This document shows positions 8,243-16,379 of a stretch of DNA of 64,000 bases, one piece after another. The translations under genes and the position numbers were made by a program. Under the pieces are notes generated by a model. The model did not search any database, had not been told where the DNA came from, and was given only the letters and a program-made list of their open reading frames with translations. Numbering within the stretch: position 1 is the first letter of the stretch; each line of letters begins with the position of its first letter. Source of the DNA: a virus; the IMG/VR virus record IMGVR_UViG_3300027971_000028, positions 62,001 through 126,000 of that record; one strand, written 5' to 3'.

Positions 8243-9243
8243 AAGTATTAGTAACTGGTGTAGCAGGGTTTATGGGCAGTCATTTAGCAGATGCTTTTCT
8301 TGCTAAAGGCTACGATGTTGTGGGAATAGATAATTTACTAGGTGGATATGAAGAAAATGTACCTTCAGGTGTTGATTTTCATAATATAGATTTAGATAAT
8401 TTAGAACTAATCCAACCTCTTTTCAAAGATGTAGATTTAGTAGTTCATACTGCTTGTACTGCCTATGAAGGGCTATCCGTATTCTCTCCGTCTCTAGTTG
8501 TTAGAAATACCATGCAAATAACAACAAACATAATGAGTGCTTGCGTAAAGGCTAATGTTAAAAAAATTGTTCATCTATCTTCTATGGCAAGGTATGGCAC
8601 TCAGGATGTAGTTCCCTTTGTTGAGTCAATGACCCCTAAGCCTCAGGATCCGTATGGAATTGCAAAGTATGGGGCTGAACTTATGATTAAAAATATTGCA
8701 GACACTCACGGACTTAATTATGTAATACTTGTTCCACACAACATTATTGGCCCTAGACAAAAATTTGATGACCCTTATAGAAACGTAGCCTCTATTATGA
8801 TAAATAGAATGCTTCAAGGTAAGCAACCTATTATCTATGGAAATGGCGAGCAAAAAAGATGTTTCTCATTTATGCAAGATGTCACTGATCCACTTATGAT
8901 TGCATGTGAGACTGATGTTGCTGATGGTCGAATTGTTAATATTGGTCCAGATGAAGAGTTTGTTACCATAAATGAACTAGCTCAGAAACTATCAATAATT
9001 CTTGATTTTAAGTTAGATCCAATTTATATGCCAGGAAGACCTCAAGAAGTATTTCACGCTAACTGCTCAGCCAATCTAGCAAGAGAACTTTTAAACTACA
9101 AAACCACTACCTCATTAGAGTCTGGATTAGTAGAACTAGTAAACTGGATTAAATCTAAGGGCGCTAGGCAGTTTAATTACCACCTGCCTCTAGAGTTTGT
9201 TACTGATAAAACTCCAAAAACTTGGACAGACAGGCTTATGTAA
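8239..9243 (+). CDS. NAD-dependent sugar epimerase/dehydratase (SDR)
   Basis: 334 aa, extended SDR. Rossmann glycine motif VTGVAGFMGSH (about residues 5-15), NAD-side Asp (VVGIDN), catalytic YGIAK pair (YxxxK, about residues 138-142) and the VNIGPDEE substrate region. Close in layout to UDP-glucose 4-epimerase and related UDP/dTDP-sugar enzymes. It would make the sugar nucleotide, perhaps UDP-galactose, used by neighbouring transferases. Its 3' end overlaps the convergent transferase by 8 bases. Confidence 0.85.
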   Translation: MKVLVTGVAGFMGSHLADAFLAKGYDVVGIDNLLGGYEENVPSGVDFHNIDLDNLELIQPLFKDVDLVVHTACTAYEGLSVFSPSLVVRNTMQITTNIMSACVKANVKKIVHLSSMARYGTQDVVPFVESMTPKPQDPYGIAKYGAELMIKNIADTHGLNYVILVPHNIIGPRQKFDDPYRNVASIMINRMLQGKQPIIYGNGEQKRCFSFMQDVTDPLMIACETDVADGRIVNIGPDEEFVTINELAQKLSIILDFKLDPIYMPGRPQEVFHANCSANLARELLNYKTTTSLESGLVELVNWIKSKGARQFNYHLPLEFVTDKTPKTWTDRLM

Positions 9244-10102
9244 AACTAGTAATAGATTTATATTTTTCTGTTCTATTTTCTTTATTTTTTAAGTAATTAA
9301 ACCACCACCTAGAGGCCCCAAGATTCTCACTCAAGGTAAGGACTCCATATATAGTTCTGTTGTCTATGTATTGAGTAATCCCTTTATCTCTAGCCGAGTT
9401 AGAAAAAACCATATACTCCCAGCGGTCTGACTGCTCTAGATAATTAAGTTCAGATAGGTACTCTCTTTTAATCAGATAAGTGCAGTGAACACACATGCAT
9501 TCAATTAACCCTCTTACCTCTTGATTTAAAATTTTGTAGTAAATATCTTCTGCAATAATTGACCCAAAGTCATCTACTTTGTCGTGGTAGTTTGAGTAGT
9601 ACCTGCTCATATGACCTTCTCGCTTAGCAGCCTCTATAGGAGTATCAGCGTTTTCTCCAAGCGCAACCGCATACCTTAAGAAGGGAGCAACTATAGGTAA
9701 GTCTAGTTTTACTAACTCTTTAAGAGTTTCTGGGAACAAGAAGTTGTCGGTATCTACTACAAAATAATACTCGCAATCTGTGAGTAAGGCTTGATTCATA
9801 CTTTCTTGACGAATTTTTCCTAGAACCCTAAATCTTTCCCCATTCCAGAAATGAACATCATACTGCTCTACCTTCTCTGGAACATCTTCGCTGTTATAGA
9901 TTAATCCTTTATATTTATCACCGTACTCTTCTACCCACTCTTCTAAAAGTTGTTTTGTGTTATCTGTGTTGTTATTAGTTCTTATGTAGATAAATATGTT
10001 TTCTTTAGGATAGTCCCAATCATTTAAACTTTCTAAAAAAAGTGGAAGAACTGCTTCTTTTTGTTTTACAAGAAGGGCTAAGAATACGTTTGGCTGTGTC
10101 AT
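9236..10102 (-). CDS. Collagen-galactosyltransferase-like (GT25/PLOD-type) glycosyltransferase
   Basis: 288 aa. The N-terminal 200 residues closely follow the first GT domain of eukaryotic COLGALT/PLOD enzymes as I remember it: FLALLVKQKEAVLPLF, WDYPKENI, NNNTDNTKQLLEEW, then GKIRQESMNQAL and the metal motif VVDTDNF (DTD about residues 117-119), followed by LPIVAPFLRY. Family members transfer galactose to hydroxylysine of collagen. Here the obvious acceptors are the phage's own Gly-X-Thr fibres. ATG at 10102 is favoured (TGATG with the upstream stop) over TTG at 10105. Confidence 0.75.
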   Translation of the reverse strand: MTQPNVFLALLVKQKEAVLPLFLESLNDWDYPKENIFIYIRTNNNTDNTKQLLEEWVEEYGDKYKGLIYNSEDVPEKVEQYDVHFWNGERFRVLGKIRQESMNQALLTDCEYYFVVDTDNFLFPETLKELVKLDLPIVAPFLRYAVALGENADTPIEAAKREGHMSRYYSNYHDKVDDFGSIIAEDIYYKILNQEVRGLIECMCVHCTYLIKREYLSELNYLEQSDRWEYMVFSNSARDKGITQYIDNRTIYGVLTLSENLGASRWWFNYLKNKENRTEKYKSITSFT

Positions 10103-11139
10103 CAAATGCCTTGACGGTAGAAAACTAGGTTGTTTTTTAATCTAGTCTCACTTGGATTTCCCTTAAGGGCGCTTTCTCCATACTCTACTGCTTTTTCTTT
10201 ATCTCCTAAATTATGAGCAGATAAGGCTCTCATATCATCTAGCATCCAGTTCCATAGCGCTTCAGATGATAAATAATGTTTAGTTGGTTCACACTTAGCA
10301 ACTAACTTACAGGTCTCCCAGACGCCACCCCAGTCGGATTGTTCATAGTAACAACGTACTTTTTCATAATAAGCCTCACCGCATGGGTCAATTGATATTG
10401 CTTTATCTGCCCAAGTATGTGCCTCTTCAAGTCTTCCTAAATTTCTACATGCTTCAGATGCAAATCTGCAAACTGCTGCACGCTCTATGTACCAGTCTTT
10501 ACTAAATTCAGTAACCTTTTCAGCACTACTTATTACTAACTCCCACATTCTGTAGTAGTAATACTCACGGCAAAGGTAGACCCAGATTCTGTGATCTTCT
10601 CCAAACTCTTTACTTGCTGCCACAAGCATTGTCATATATTGACCACGAGACTTTGTATTATCTGGCTTGTGATACATCTTGGTAGGAATAGTGCAACTCA
10701 TTAGAGGTGTATCAAGGGATGGAACAAATACTTCATGAATAGGGTACTTCCAATAAATACCGTCTCTAGCGTGCAAACGAGCACCGAGCCAAGTGTGACC
10801 AGTATCAAAATCACACCAGCCTTTGTTAGCACCAGGTGCCCAATGTTCTTTTACTTTTTTAAAAAAATCTTCATCTACTGTCTCATCTAAATCTAAACTT
10901 AAACAGACATCTATATCGGTTGGTAATAGGCTTTGAGCAGTATTTCTTGCAACATCAAATCTCCAAGGTTTTACACTTATTTCATAGACAATAATGCCAT
11001 TACTTCTTAGTATCTCTACCGTTTTATCTGTAGATCCTGTGTCACAAACCAATCTAAAATCTGCATTTTTAGTAGTATCTGCCCACCGCTGGGCGTGCTT
11101 CTCTTCATTTAAGGCAATAGCGTAGGCAGCAACTTTCAT
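10102..11139 (-). CDS. GT2 glycosyltransferase with TPR-like C-terminus
   Basis: 345 aa. GT2 core: AYAIALNEEKHAQRW, CDTGSTDKTVEIL, and the DxD motif SLDLDET (about residues 81-87). The C-terminal half (about 190-340) is made of helical pairs with TPR spacing (EEAHTWADKAISIDPCGEAY; SLGDKEKAVEYGES type), as in other TPR-GT2 enzymes, possibly for acceptor binding. Co-transcribed with the collagen-GT-like gene. The start is only 6 bases after a TATAGT box, so the message may be leaderless. Confidence 0.8.
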   Translation of the reverse strand: MKVAAYAIALNEEKHAQRWADTTKNADFRLVCDTGSTDKTVEILRSNGIIVYEISVKPWRFDVARNTAQSLLPTDIDVCLSLDLDETVDEDFFKKVKEHWAPGANKGWCDFDTGHTWLGARLHARDGIYWKYPIHEVFVPSLDTPLMSCTIPTKMYHKPDNTKSRGQYMTMLVAASKEFGEDHRIWVYLCREYYYYRMWELVISSAEKVTEFSKDWYIERAAVCRFASEACRNLGRLEEAHTWADKAISIDPCGEAYYEKVRCYYEQSDWGGVWETCKLVAKCEPTKHYLSSEALWNWMLDDMRALSAHNLGDKEKAVEYGESALKGNPSETRLKNNLVFYRQGI

Positions 11140-11173
11140 AATCCAACTATACCATTTCTGGCATATCTATCCT

Positions 11174-11347
11174 TTAATGGTAAAAGTGTGTCTTATTCTT
11201 ATTAAATCTTTGATCTGACCAGTAAAAGTATGGTCTAACTTTATGTTTATACACAGGTTTTCTTGACTTTAAATGCCGTAAAACACGAGGTAGTATTTTT
11301 CTGCCTACTCTCTTATATGAAGAGCAGGAAGATTTAGTCTGACGCAC
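11174..11347 (-). CDS. Small very basic hypothetical protein
   Basis: 57 codons, GTG start at 11347. Arg/Lys-rich with aromatic residues near the end (RPYFYWSDQRFNKNK). The start sits just after the 11356-11396 terminator on this strand and no promoter or RBS is clear, so a shorter form from the internal GTG is possible. It would end 35 bases before the GT2 gene. It fills what would otherwise be an empty 270-base gap. Confidence 0.4.
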   Translation of the reverse strand: MRQTKSSCSSYKRVGRKILPRVLRHLKSRKPVYKHKVRPYFYWSDQRFNKNKTHFYH

Positions 11348-11355
11348 TCAAAACA

Positions 11356-11396
11356 AAGGAGGCTGCAGTTACCAGTATTGGCACTACAACCTCCTT
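11356..11396 (-). terminator. Terminator hairpin at the end of the tail operon
   Basis: Arms 11356-11362 and 11390-11396 pair perfectly and are extended by further pairs with two mismatches. On the minus strand a T-rich run (tttgtttt) follows. It ends the long minus-strand tail-fibre operon. Confidence 0.7.
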
Positions 11397-11407
11397 ATAA
11401 TTTTTAA

Positions 11408-11644
11408 TTAAATTACTAGTACAGCCGCTTCTTCTTCAGTAAGGGGAGTTCCAGCAATTAACTTTGCTCTTGCAGAAGCCTTAAGTGCTGCTGTTGCAGC
11501 CGCAGCTTCTTCGCGCTCAGCCTGTGCTGTTGCAAATGCTGCAGCGTCTTGATCACGTTGTGCAATCTCTTGTGCTGTTAACGGAATAGTTTGTGCTATT
11601 CCAGTTGAGCAATCTACTACTATTTTTGTAGGTGTCTCGGCCAT
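11408..11644 (-). CDS. Small Ala-rich tail-fibre-associated protein
   Basis: 78 aa. A short beta N-terminus (PTKIVVDCSTG) is followed by a long Ala/Glu helix (about residues 25-65) and ends in LTEEEAAVLV. Similar small proteins lie at the end of phage tail-fibre operons and may act as assembly factors. Last gene of the operon, 2 bases after the gene before it. Confidence 0.6.
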   Translation of the reverse strand: MAETPTKIVVDCSTGIAQTIPLTAQEIAQRDQDAAAFATAQAEREEAAAATAALKASARAKLIAGTPLTEEEAAVLVI

Positions 11645-11646
11645 GT

Positions 11647-12015
11647 TTATGCTACCTCTATCCAGCTAGTTGTTTCTTCATCCCAACGATACATTTTCTC
11701 ATCTGTTGGCATTGGAGTTGGGGCTTGCCAATTACATGTTGCCTCATCTAATACCCATGAAGCGTAAGGTTTTGGCGCAATAAACGCGTCTTTTACGGCG
11801 TCAAATGTGTAGCCAACTCCTGCATAATTCTTGCGATATGGTGTTCCGCCGTTAGCGTGAACTCCACCTTGTGTGTTGTAGGAAGTCTTCTTCCAAGTTC
11901 CACCTAGACCTAGGTCATCGGCTAAATACTCTTGACCCCGATTTTCTTGAGCATCTGGAACAACAAGTACACGTACTACTGTATTGCTCTCATCTATCTC
12001 GGCAAAATGTGCCAT
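11647..12015 (-). CDS. MAxxAEID-type tail-associated protein, copy 1
   Basis: 122 aa. Begins MAHFAEIDESN and carries GGTWKKTSYN, KNYAGVGYTFD, DAFIAPKPYASW, LDEATCNWQAPTPMP and a C-terminal W-rich WDEETTSW. This pattern is common beside tail-fibre genes of T4-like cyanophages. Four copies are in this window (also 16023, 18274, 36965). Role unknown; perhaps a fibre cap or chaperone. An extended -10 promoter (TGATATAAT) lies just upstream. Confidence 0.75.
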   Translation of the reverse strand: MAHFAEIDESNTVVRVLVVPDAQENRGQEYLADDLGLGGTWKKTSYNTQGGVHANGGTPYRKNYAGVGYTFDAVKDAFIAPKPYASWVLDEATCNWQAPTPMPTDEKMYRWDEETTSWIEVA

Positions 12016-12052
12016 ATATTTTTCTCCTTATTCCTTGTAGTTATTATATCAC

Positions 12053-12061
12053 GATTTTTAG
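12053..12061 (-). promoter_or_regulatory. Extended -10 promoter
   Basis: TGATATAAT on the minus strand (TGn plus perfect -10) about 40 bases before the 12015 start, with an RBS (aaggag) between. It would give the last two operon genes extra expression. Confidence 0.5.
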
Positions 12062-12068
12062 GTTAAAT

Positions 12069-13412
12069 TTATTTTGCGTATCTTATAATTACTAAACCGC
12101 TACCGCCAGCACCTGATGCATAAATACTTTGATTCGCACCACCACCGCCACCGCCAGTATTAGCAATACCAGCAGTACCTAATGTTGTTGTTGCATATAA
12201 TGCTCCTCTACCACCACCGCCTAAACCGCCGAGTGCAAATGAACCACCTTCAACCGCTCCGCCTCCGCCTCCTGCATAATATCCAGAATCTCCTGTACTA
12301 GTTGCAGATGCCCAAGTTGAGTATGATGCTCCAATTCCACCTGTTCCAACAGTTGATGGGCCTGCGCTTGTTCCAGCAGCACCTTTACCACCACCTCCAC
12401 CACCAACAAAGAAACCACTTCCACGATAACCGCCGCCGCCTGCATTACCTTGACCGCCTGCAAGTGCGGCTCCGCCAGATGTGTAATCTCCGTTATTGGT
12501 TCCCATTGAACCACCACCGCCACCAGATTGACCATTACTGCCAGTGCTATTCCACCAACTACCACCACCACCACCAAGAATTGTGTTTCCATTGAATGTT
12601 GTGTTACTTCCTGTTGCCCCATTACCACCAGTAGTTGCAGCGCCACCAGCACCAATTACAACAGGGTATCCAGTTGCGGTTAAAGATTGAGATGTATATT
12701 CAACTAAACCACCCGCTCCACCACCACCTGCATATTGGCTTCCACCTGAACCTCCACCTGCAATAGCAAGTACATCAGCAGTTATTGATTGCGTAGGAGT
12801 AAATGTGCCTGAGAATGGAAACGTATGATACCAGTAGGTACCGTCAGAGGATACGATTCCGCCAGTTGCTTTACTACCGCTAGTCACATTTGAGATGCCG
12901 TATAGGTAGAAGGTAGAGCCTGATACAAAGTTACCTGAGCCATATACAGCGCTTATTTTTATATCTGTAATTGGGTTAGAAGTACTTATTAAGCCAGCAT
13001 TTAATACAGCATAAGCAGTTGAGGCATTGTTTTCAGATACGCCATCAGTACTTACAGATTTGCTATTAGCAGAAGTATAATTAGGAATATAAATCTCAGT
13101 ATTACCAAATGTACTTGCAGTAGAGGTAGGACCATTAGACATACCTAAGTACAAATAAGTAGTAGCACTTGATTGACTTCCAGTAGTAGATCCACTTCCA
13201 TAAAGTTGTTTAGCAGAATAAATTGAACCAGTATTTATTGTTTCATTGTAGCCAACCTGTAGAGATAGATCAGTATTAGGTTGTCCATCTCTATCATCTC
13301 TAGCAGACACTAATATTTTTAAGTCAGTATAAGTTTGTGGAATAGCACTAAAGGTAATGCTTGCTGCTGTAGAAGACAAAGTCTTGACATCAATTAATTC
13401 CATATTTGCCAT
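12069..13412 (-). CDS. Beta-sandwich plus polyglycine tail adhesin
   Basis: 447 aa. Residues 1-170 form a beta-sandwich module (TFSAIPQTYTDLKIL... FYLYGI) shared with the small proteins at 55139 and 57276. Residues 200-447 are a glycine-rich domain with clustered GGGG runs and the typical end GGSGLVIIRY, like the polyglycine-II domain of phage S16 gp38 adhesins that bind receptors. Co-translated in a cassette with 13429 and 14733. Probable receptor-binding protein. Confidence 0.8.
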   Translation of the reverse strand: MANMELIDVKTLSSTAASITFSAIPQTYTDLKILVSARDDRDGQPNTDLSLQVGYNETINTGSIYSAKQLYGSGSTTGSQSSATTYLYLGMSNGPTSTASTFGNTEIYIPNYTSANSKSVSTDGVSENNASTAYAVLNAGLISTSNPITDIKISAVYGSGNFVSGSTFYLYGISNVTSGSKATGGIVSSDGTYWYHTFPFSGTFTPTQSITADVLAIAGGGSGGSQYAGGGGAGGLVEYTSQSLTATGYPVVIGAGGAATTGGNGATGSNTTFNGNTILGGGGGSWWNSTGSNGQSGGGGGSMGTNNGDYTSGGAALAGGQGNAGGGGYRGSGFFVGGGGGGKGAAGTSAGPSTVGTGGIGASYSTWASATSTGDSGYYAGGGGGAVEGGSFALGGLGGGGRGALYATTTLGTAGIANTGGGGGGANQSIYASGAGGSGLVIIRYAK

Positions 13413-13428
13413 TATCTATTCTCCTTTA

Positions 13429-14733
13429 TCACAATGCGTAACGAATAATTACGATGCCACTACCACCAGTAGCACCGCCATTTCTAGCGCTACCACCTCC
13501 ACCGCCAGTATTTGCAGTTCCAGCAGTTCCAGTAGTACCAATTACACCATCATTCAACCCACCTGCACCGCCACCACCTAAACCACCTGCACCAGCAGAA
13601 ATTCCACTATTAACGCCAGCGTGACCACCACCACCACCTGCAAAATAATAATTTCCACCTGATAATTGACCAGCACCAGTTGTTGCTCCACCAGAAATTG
13701 CTGTAGTAGAACCTATACCACCATTACCACCAATATTAGATGATGCGTTACTGCCAACAGCGCCTTTACCACCACCACCACCACCTGCACCTTGTGATGA
13801 AGTTCCATCACCAGTACCACCATTATTTCCTTGTCCTGATGTTCCTAACCCAACACTACCGAAAGAACCTCCTTGACCGCCACCTGAACCAAAAGTTCCA
13901 GTTGCCGCAGCAGTATTGTAAGTACCTCCGCCTCCACCACCTTTTACTAATGTTAATGAACCAAATTTAGAGTCACCACCAGTAGCACCAATAGGTGAAC
14001 CAGCAGCACCACCACCACCAACTGTTACTGTGTAGTTAGTTGCAGTAAGTGATTGTCCAGTAAATGTAAGTAAACCACCTGCACCTCCGCCACCTGCATA
14101 ATAATCTGAACTACCACCAGCACCACCAGCAACAACAAGTACATCTGCTGTTATTGCTTCGTTAGGGATAAAAGCACCTGATGAAGTAAAAGCGTGATAC
14201 ATATAAGTACCATCACTTACAACAATATTTCCGCCTTGTGCTTTCTGAGCCTTATCTCCTACTTGGATTCCGTAGATTGAGAAGGTTGAGCCTGAAGCAA
14301 AGTTACCACTTAAAGGAAATAAAGTTAGTGAAGTTATTGCTGAGGTATTACGCCAAAGATTAACCCAAGCACCTGTTCTATTATTTGCATTATTTCCACG
14401 AACTATTGCAGTTTTGTAAGTTGTTGAATTAGAATAATTATTTATTTGATGAATATTGGTATTCAAAGATGCATAAGCCTCTCCACCAACCGCATAATTT
14501 TCATTGATATTACGGCCACTAAATGCACTACTACCGTTACCTAATAAATAAGTTTTTGAATAATTTGTACCAGTATCACCATTATATTGACAACAAATTA
14601 CTTGAGTATCTATTGTACAAGTTACATTATTAACAATAACTAAATCGGTATAGCCTTGTGGAATACTGGAGAAGGTAACTGATGCTGCTGCGCTACCTAG
14701 TGTCTGAGTTGCGATGGGTGTATAGGTACTCAT
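13429..14733 (-). CDS. Beta-sandwich plus polyglycine tail adhesin
   Basis: 434 aa. N-terminal module 1-170 (TPIATQTLGSAAASVTF... FSIYGIQ) is shared with the small proteins at 55636 and 57803. Residues 200-434 are glycine-rich with GGGGGG clusters and end GGSGIVIIRY. TAATG coupling with 14733. Second member of a three-gene cassette whose two simpler copies lie at 55139-56741 and 57276-58872. Confidence 0.8.
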   Translation of the reverse strand: MSTYTPIATQTLGSAAASVTFSSIPQGYTDLVIVNNVTCTIDTQVICCQYNGDTGTNYSKTYLLGNGSSAFSGRNINENYAVGGEAYASLNTNIHQINNYSNSTTYKTAIVRGNNANNRTGAWVNLWRNTSAITSLTLFPLSGNFASGSTFSIYGIQVGDKAQKAQGGNIVVSDGTYMYHAFTSSGAFIPNEAITADVLVVAGGAGGSSDYYAGGGGAGGLLTFTGQSLTATNYTVTVGGGGAAGSPIGATGGDSKFGSLTLVKGGGGGGTYNTAAATGTFGSGGGQGGSFGSVGLGTSGQGNNGGTGDGTSSQGAGGGGGGKGAVGSNASSNIGGNGGIGSTTAISGGATTGAGQLSGGNYYFAGGGGGHAGVNSGISAGAGGLGGGGAGGLNDGVIGTTGTAGTANTGGGGGSARNGGATGGSGIVIIRYAL

Positions 14734-15323
14734 TAGGCTCCCTTAATTCCGTATAGGGCAATTGAAGTATATTGTGCAAAATTGTAATTATCTGGATAAA
14801 ATCTTATAGATGTAATTGCTGCTGTGTTTTGCCAAAGAGATGAATATAATGCAACTTGGCCGCCACCATTTCTATCTTCACCAAATAATGTTCTAACAGT
14901 TTTATATTTATTAGTATTTTTGTAATCAAGAATATCCATAATATTAACAGATACTACATTTGTGGCAGTTGTTCCCATAGCATTACCAGCATAAGCACCA
15001 TATCCAACATTTGTATTTGTATACGCTGCTGATGTAGCACTAGCGCCATCACCTGAAAGAAAATGAAAATTATAATTTGTAGGACTTGATGGAGCATAGT
15101 CTCCGTTAAAATAAGCCCAAACCGTACTGCCATAACTATTAACTCTTTGAGATTTAGCAATCATGCGAACTTGTAAATGAGTATAAGTTGAAGGGATAGA
15201 AGTAAAATCAACATATGCCTGACCAGCAGAACCTACCTGCACCATACCAAGTGGGAACATAACTCCAGTATCAGCTCGCGCCTGCTGGTTGGATGAGGCA
15301 ATAGTGCCAAATAAAATTGGCAT
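14733..15323 (-). CDS. Small beta-sandwich tail protein (ILGT-type)
   Basis: 196 aa. Begins MPILFGTIASS, the anchor-like peptide shared by many tail genes here, then one beta-sandwich domain (FTSIPSTYTHLQVRMI ... SIALYGIKG). Related to 56139 and 58309. First gene of the cassette. No glycine-rich part. Confidence 0.75.
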   Translation of the reverse strand: MPILFGTIASSNQQARADTGVMFPLGMVQVGSAGQAYVDFTSIPSTYTHLQVRMIAKSQRVNSYGSTVWAYFNGDYAPSSPTNYNFHFLSGDGASATSAAYTNTNVGYGAYAGNAMGTTATNVVSVNIMDILDYKNTNKYKTVRTLFGEDRNGGGQVALYSSLWQNTAAITSIRFYPDNYNFAQYTSIALYGIKGA

Positions 15324-15327
15324 TAGC

Positions 15328-15861
15328 TTAGGAAATGTCGCCTACTACTAAAAACGTATTACTTGCTGTGCAGATTACTGCGGCTGAAGAGTATTGAACT
15401 CTTAACTTAGGCGCAGTTGCTGTAGCACCAGATGAGTTAATAGTTACTCCAGCCCCTTGAGCAAAACTAACCTGACCTGCTCCAGTTTGAGAAACGTTAA
15501 CAACATCATTAGCACTAAATACTGATGGAGGAATTGTAAGAGTAATTGCCGCAGCATTACTTAAAGTCACAAGATCATTAAGATCTCCTGCTTGTAAGGT
15601 ATAGGTTGTTCCAGTTACGTTATTAATAGCCAAAATAGCGCTAGCAGCACCTGTTGGTCCAGTTACTGTTGAGCCTGTAGTACCCGTAGCCCCTGTTGAG
15701 CCCGTAGGACCTGTTGGCCCTGTAGAACCAGTTGCCCCAGTAGAGTAAGGAACAGTCGAACGAACGACCTCCCAAACGGTACCGTTCCACTTCCAAACAC
15801 GGTTGCCAACGGTATGGGTATCGTTGACGGACGGGGAGTTTGGAAAATCTATTGCTGGCAT
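15328..15861 (-). CDS. Short collagen-like tail protein
   Basis: 177 aa. N-terminal fibre-attachment motif [14 protein letters not shown] ... WKWNGTVWEVV (about 5-34), a short Gly-X-Thr collagen-like run (about 42-72), then a beta domain ending LRVQYSSAAVICTASN, shared with the C-ends of 21292 and 24453. Looks like a minimal version of the longer fibres. Good RBS (aggagg). Confidence 0.8.
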   Translation of the reverse strand: MPAIDFPNSPSVNDTHTVGNRVWKWNGTVWEVVRSTVPYSTGATGSTGPTGPTGSTGATGTTGSTVTGPTGAASAILAINNVTGTTYTLQAGDLNDLVTLSNAAAITLTIPPSVFSANDVVNVSQTGAGQVSFAQGAGVTINSSGATATAPKLRVQYSSAAVICTASNTFLVVGDIS

Positions 15862-15884
15862 TTTTTCCTCCTGGTTACCTAGGT

Positions 15885-15938
15885 ATTATAGCAGGTGCTT
15901 ATCTGCGTTGATAGTTTAAAAACGGTTTTTTAAGGCGC
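15885..15938 (-). promoter_or_regulatory. Diverged copy of the repeated tail promoter
   Basis: On the minus strand a GCGCC box, an A-run, CCGTTTTTAAAC and then TATAAT (15885-15890). The first part resembles the GAGCGCG element seen at other tail cassettes, but the distance to TATAAT is about 18 bases longer. Confidence 0.4.
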
Positions 15939-15981
15939 AATTTTAAAGGATTTATAGCCCTAGAAGGGGGTCTATCCATTA

Positions 15982-16023
15982 TTACCACGGTGCTGCACTC
16001 GCTAGGTCTCTTGCTTTAGTCAT
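15982..16023 (-). CDS. Micro-ORF of 13 codons, MTKARDLA type
   Basis: Starts MTKARDLASAAPW and overlaps the stop of the 16023 gene (TAATG). The same start, MTKARDLAN, is found in the 18183 ORF after a paralogous gene, so the context is repeated. The MTKARDLAN phrase is known to me from tail-fibre proteins of cyanophages; this may be a remnant or a real peptide. Confidence 0.45.
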   Translation of the reverse strand: MTKARDLASAAPW

Positions 16024-16379
16024 TAGATTGCCACCTTAATCCATTCTTTGTTTATTTCAGACCAAGTCCATCTAAAACCTTCAACATCTGCTGGTCTAGC
16101 AACTGGTGCTTCCCAATCAAAAGTTGTATAATTTAATTTCCAAGATGCATATGGTTGAGGTGTAATAAATACATCAAAGGTACCATCGTATGTATAATCA
16201 ACTCCAGCCATACGTTTTCTTATATTACCATTGTAAGATGTTCTTCTAACCATATGTGGAGTTCCTTGTTCATAATATGCTTCAGGAGTTAAACCATCAA
16301 TTAGTTCAGTTTCATCTTTACCAACTATAACCATTTCTACTTTATTATTTTCTCTATTTATATATGCGTAATGTGCCAT
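16023..16379 (-). CDS. MAxxAEID-type tail-associated protein, copy 2
   Basis: 118 aa from ATG 16379 (TAATG with the upstream stop; an upstream ATG at 16388 is less likely). Has HYAYINRENN, RRTSYNGNIRK, GVDYTYDG, FITPQPYASW and a W-rich end, as in copies 11647, 18274 and 36965. The pair 'Fn3-polyglycine gene then this gene' recurs at 35979-37297 on the other strand. Confidence 0.75.
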   Translation of the reverse strand: MAHYAYINRENNKVEMVIVGKDETELIDGLTPEAYYEQGTPHMVRRTSYNGNIRKRMAGVDYTYDGTFDVFITPQPYASWKLNYTTFDWEAPVARPADVEGFRWTWSEINKEWIKVAI

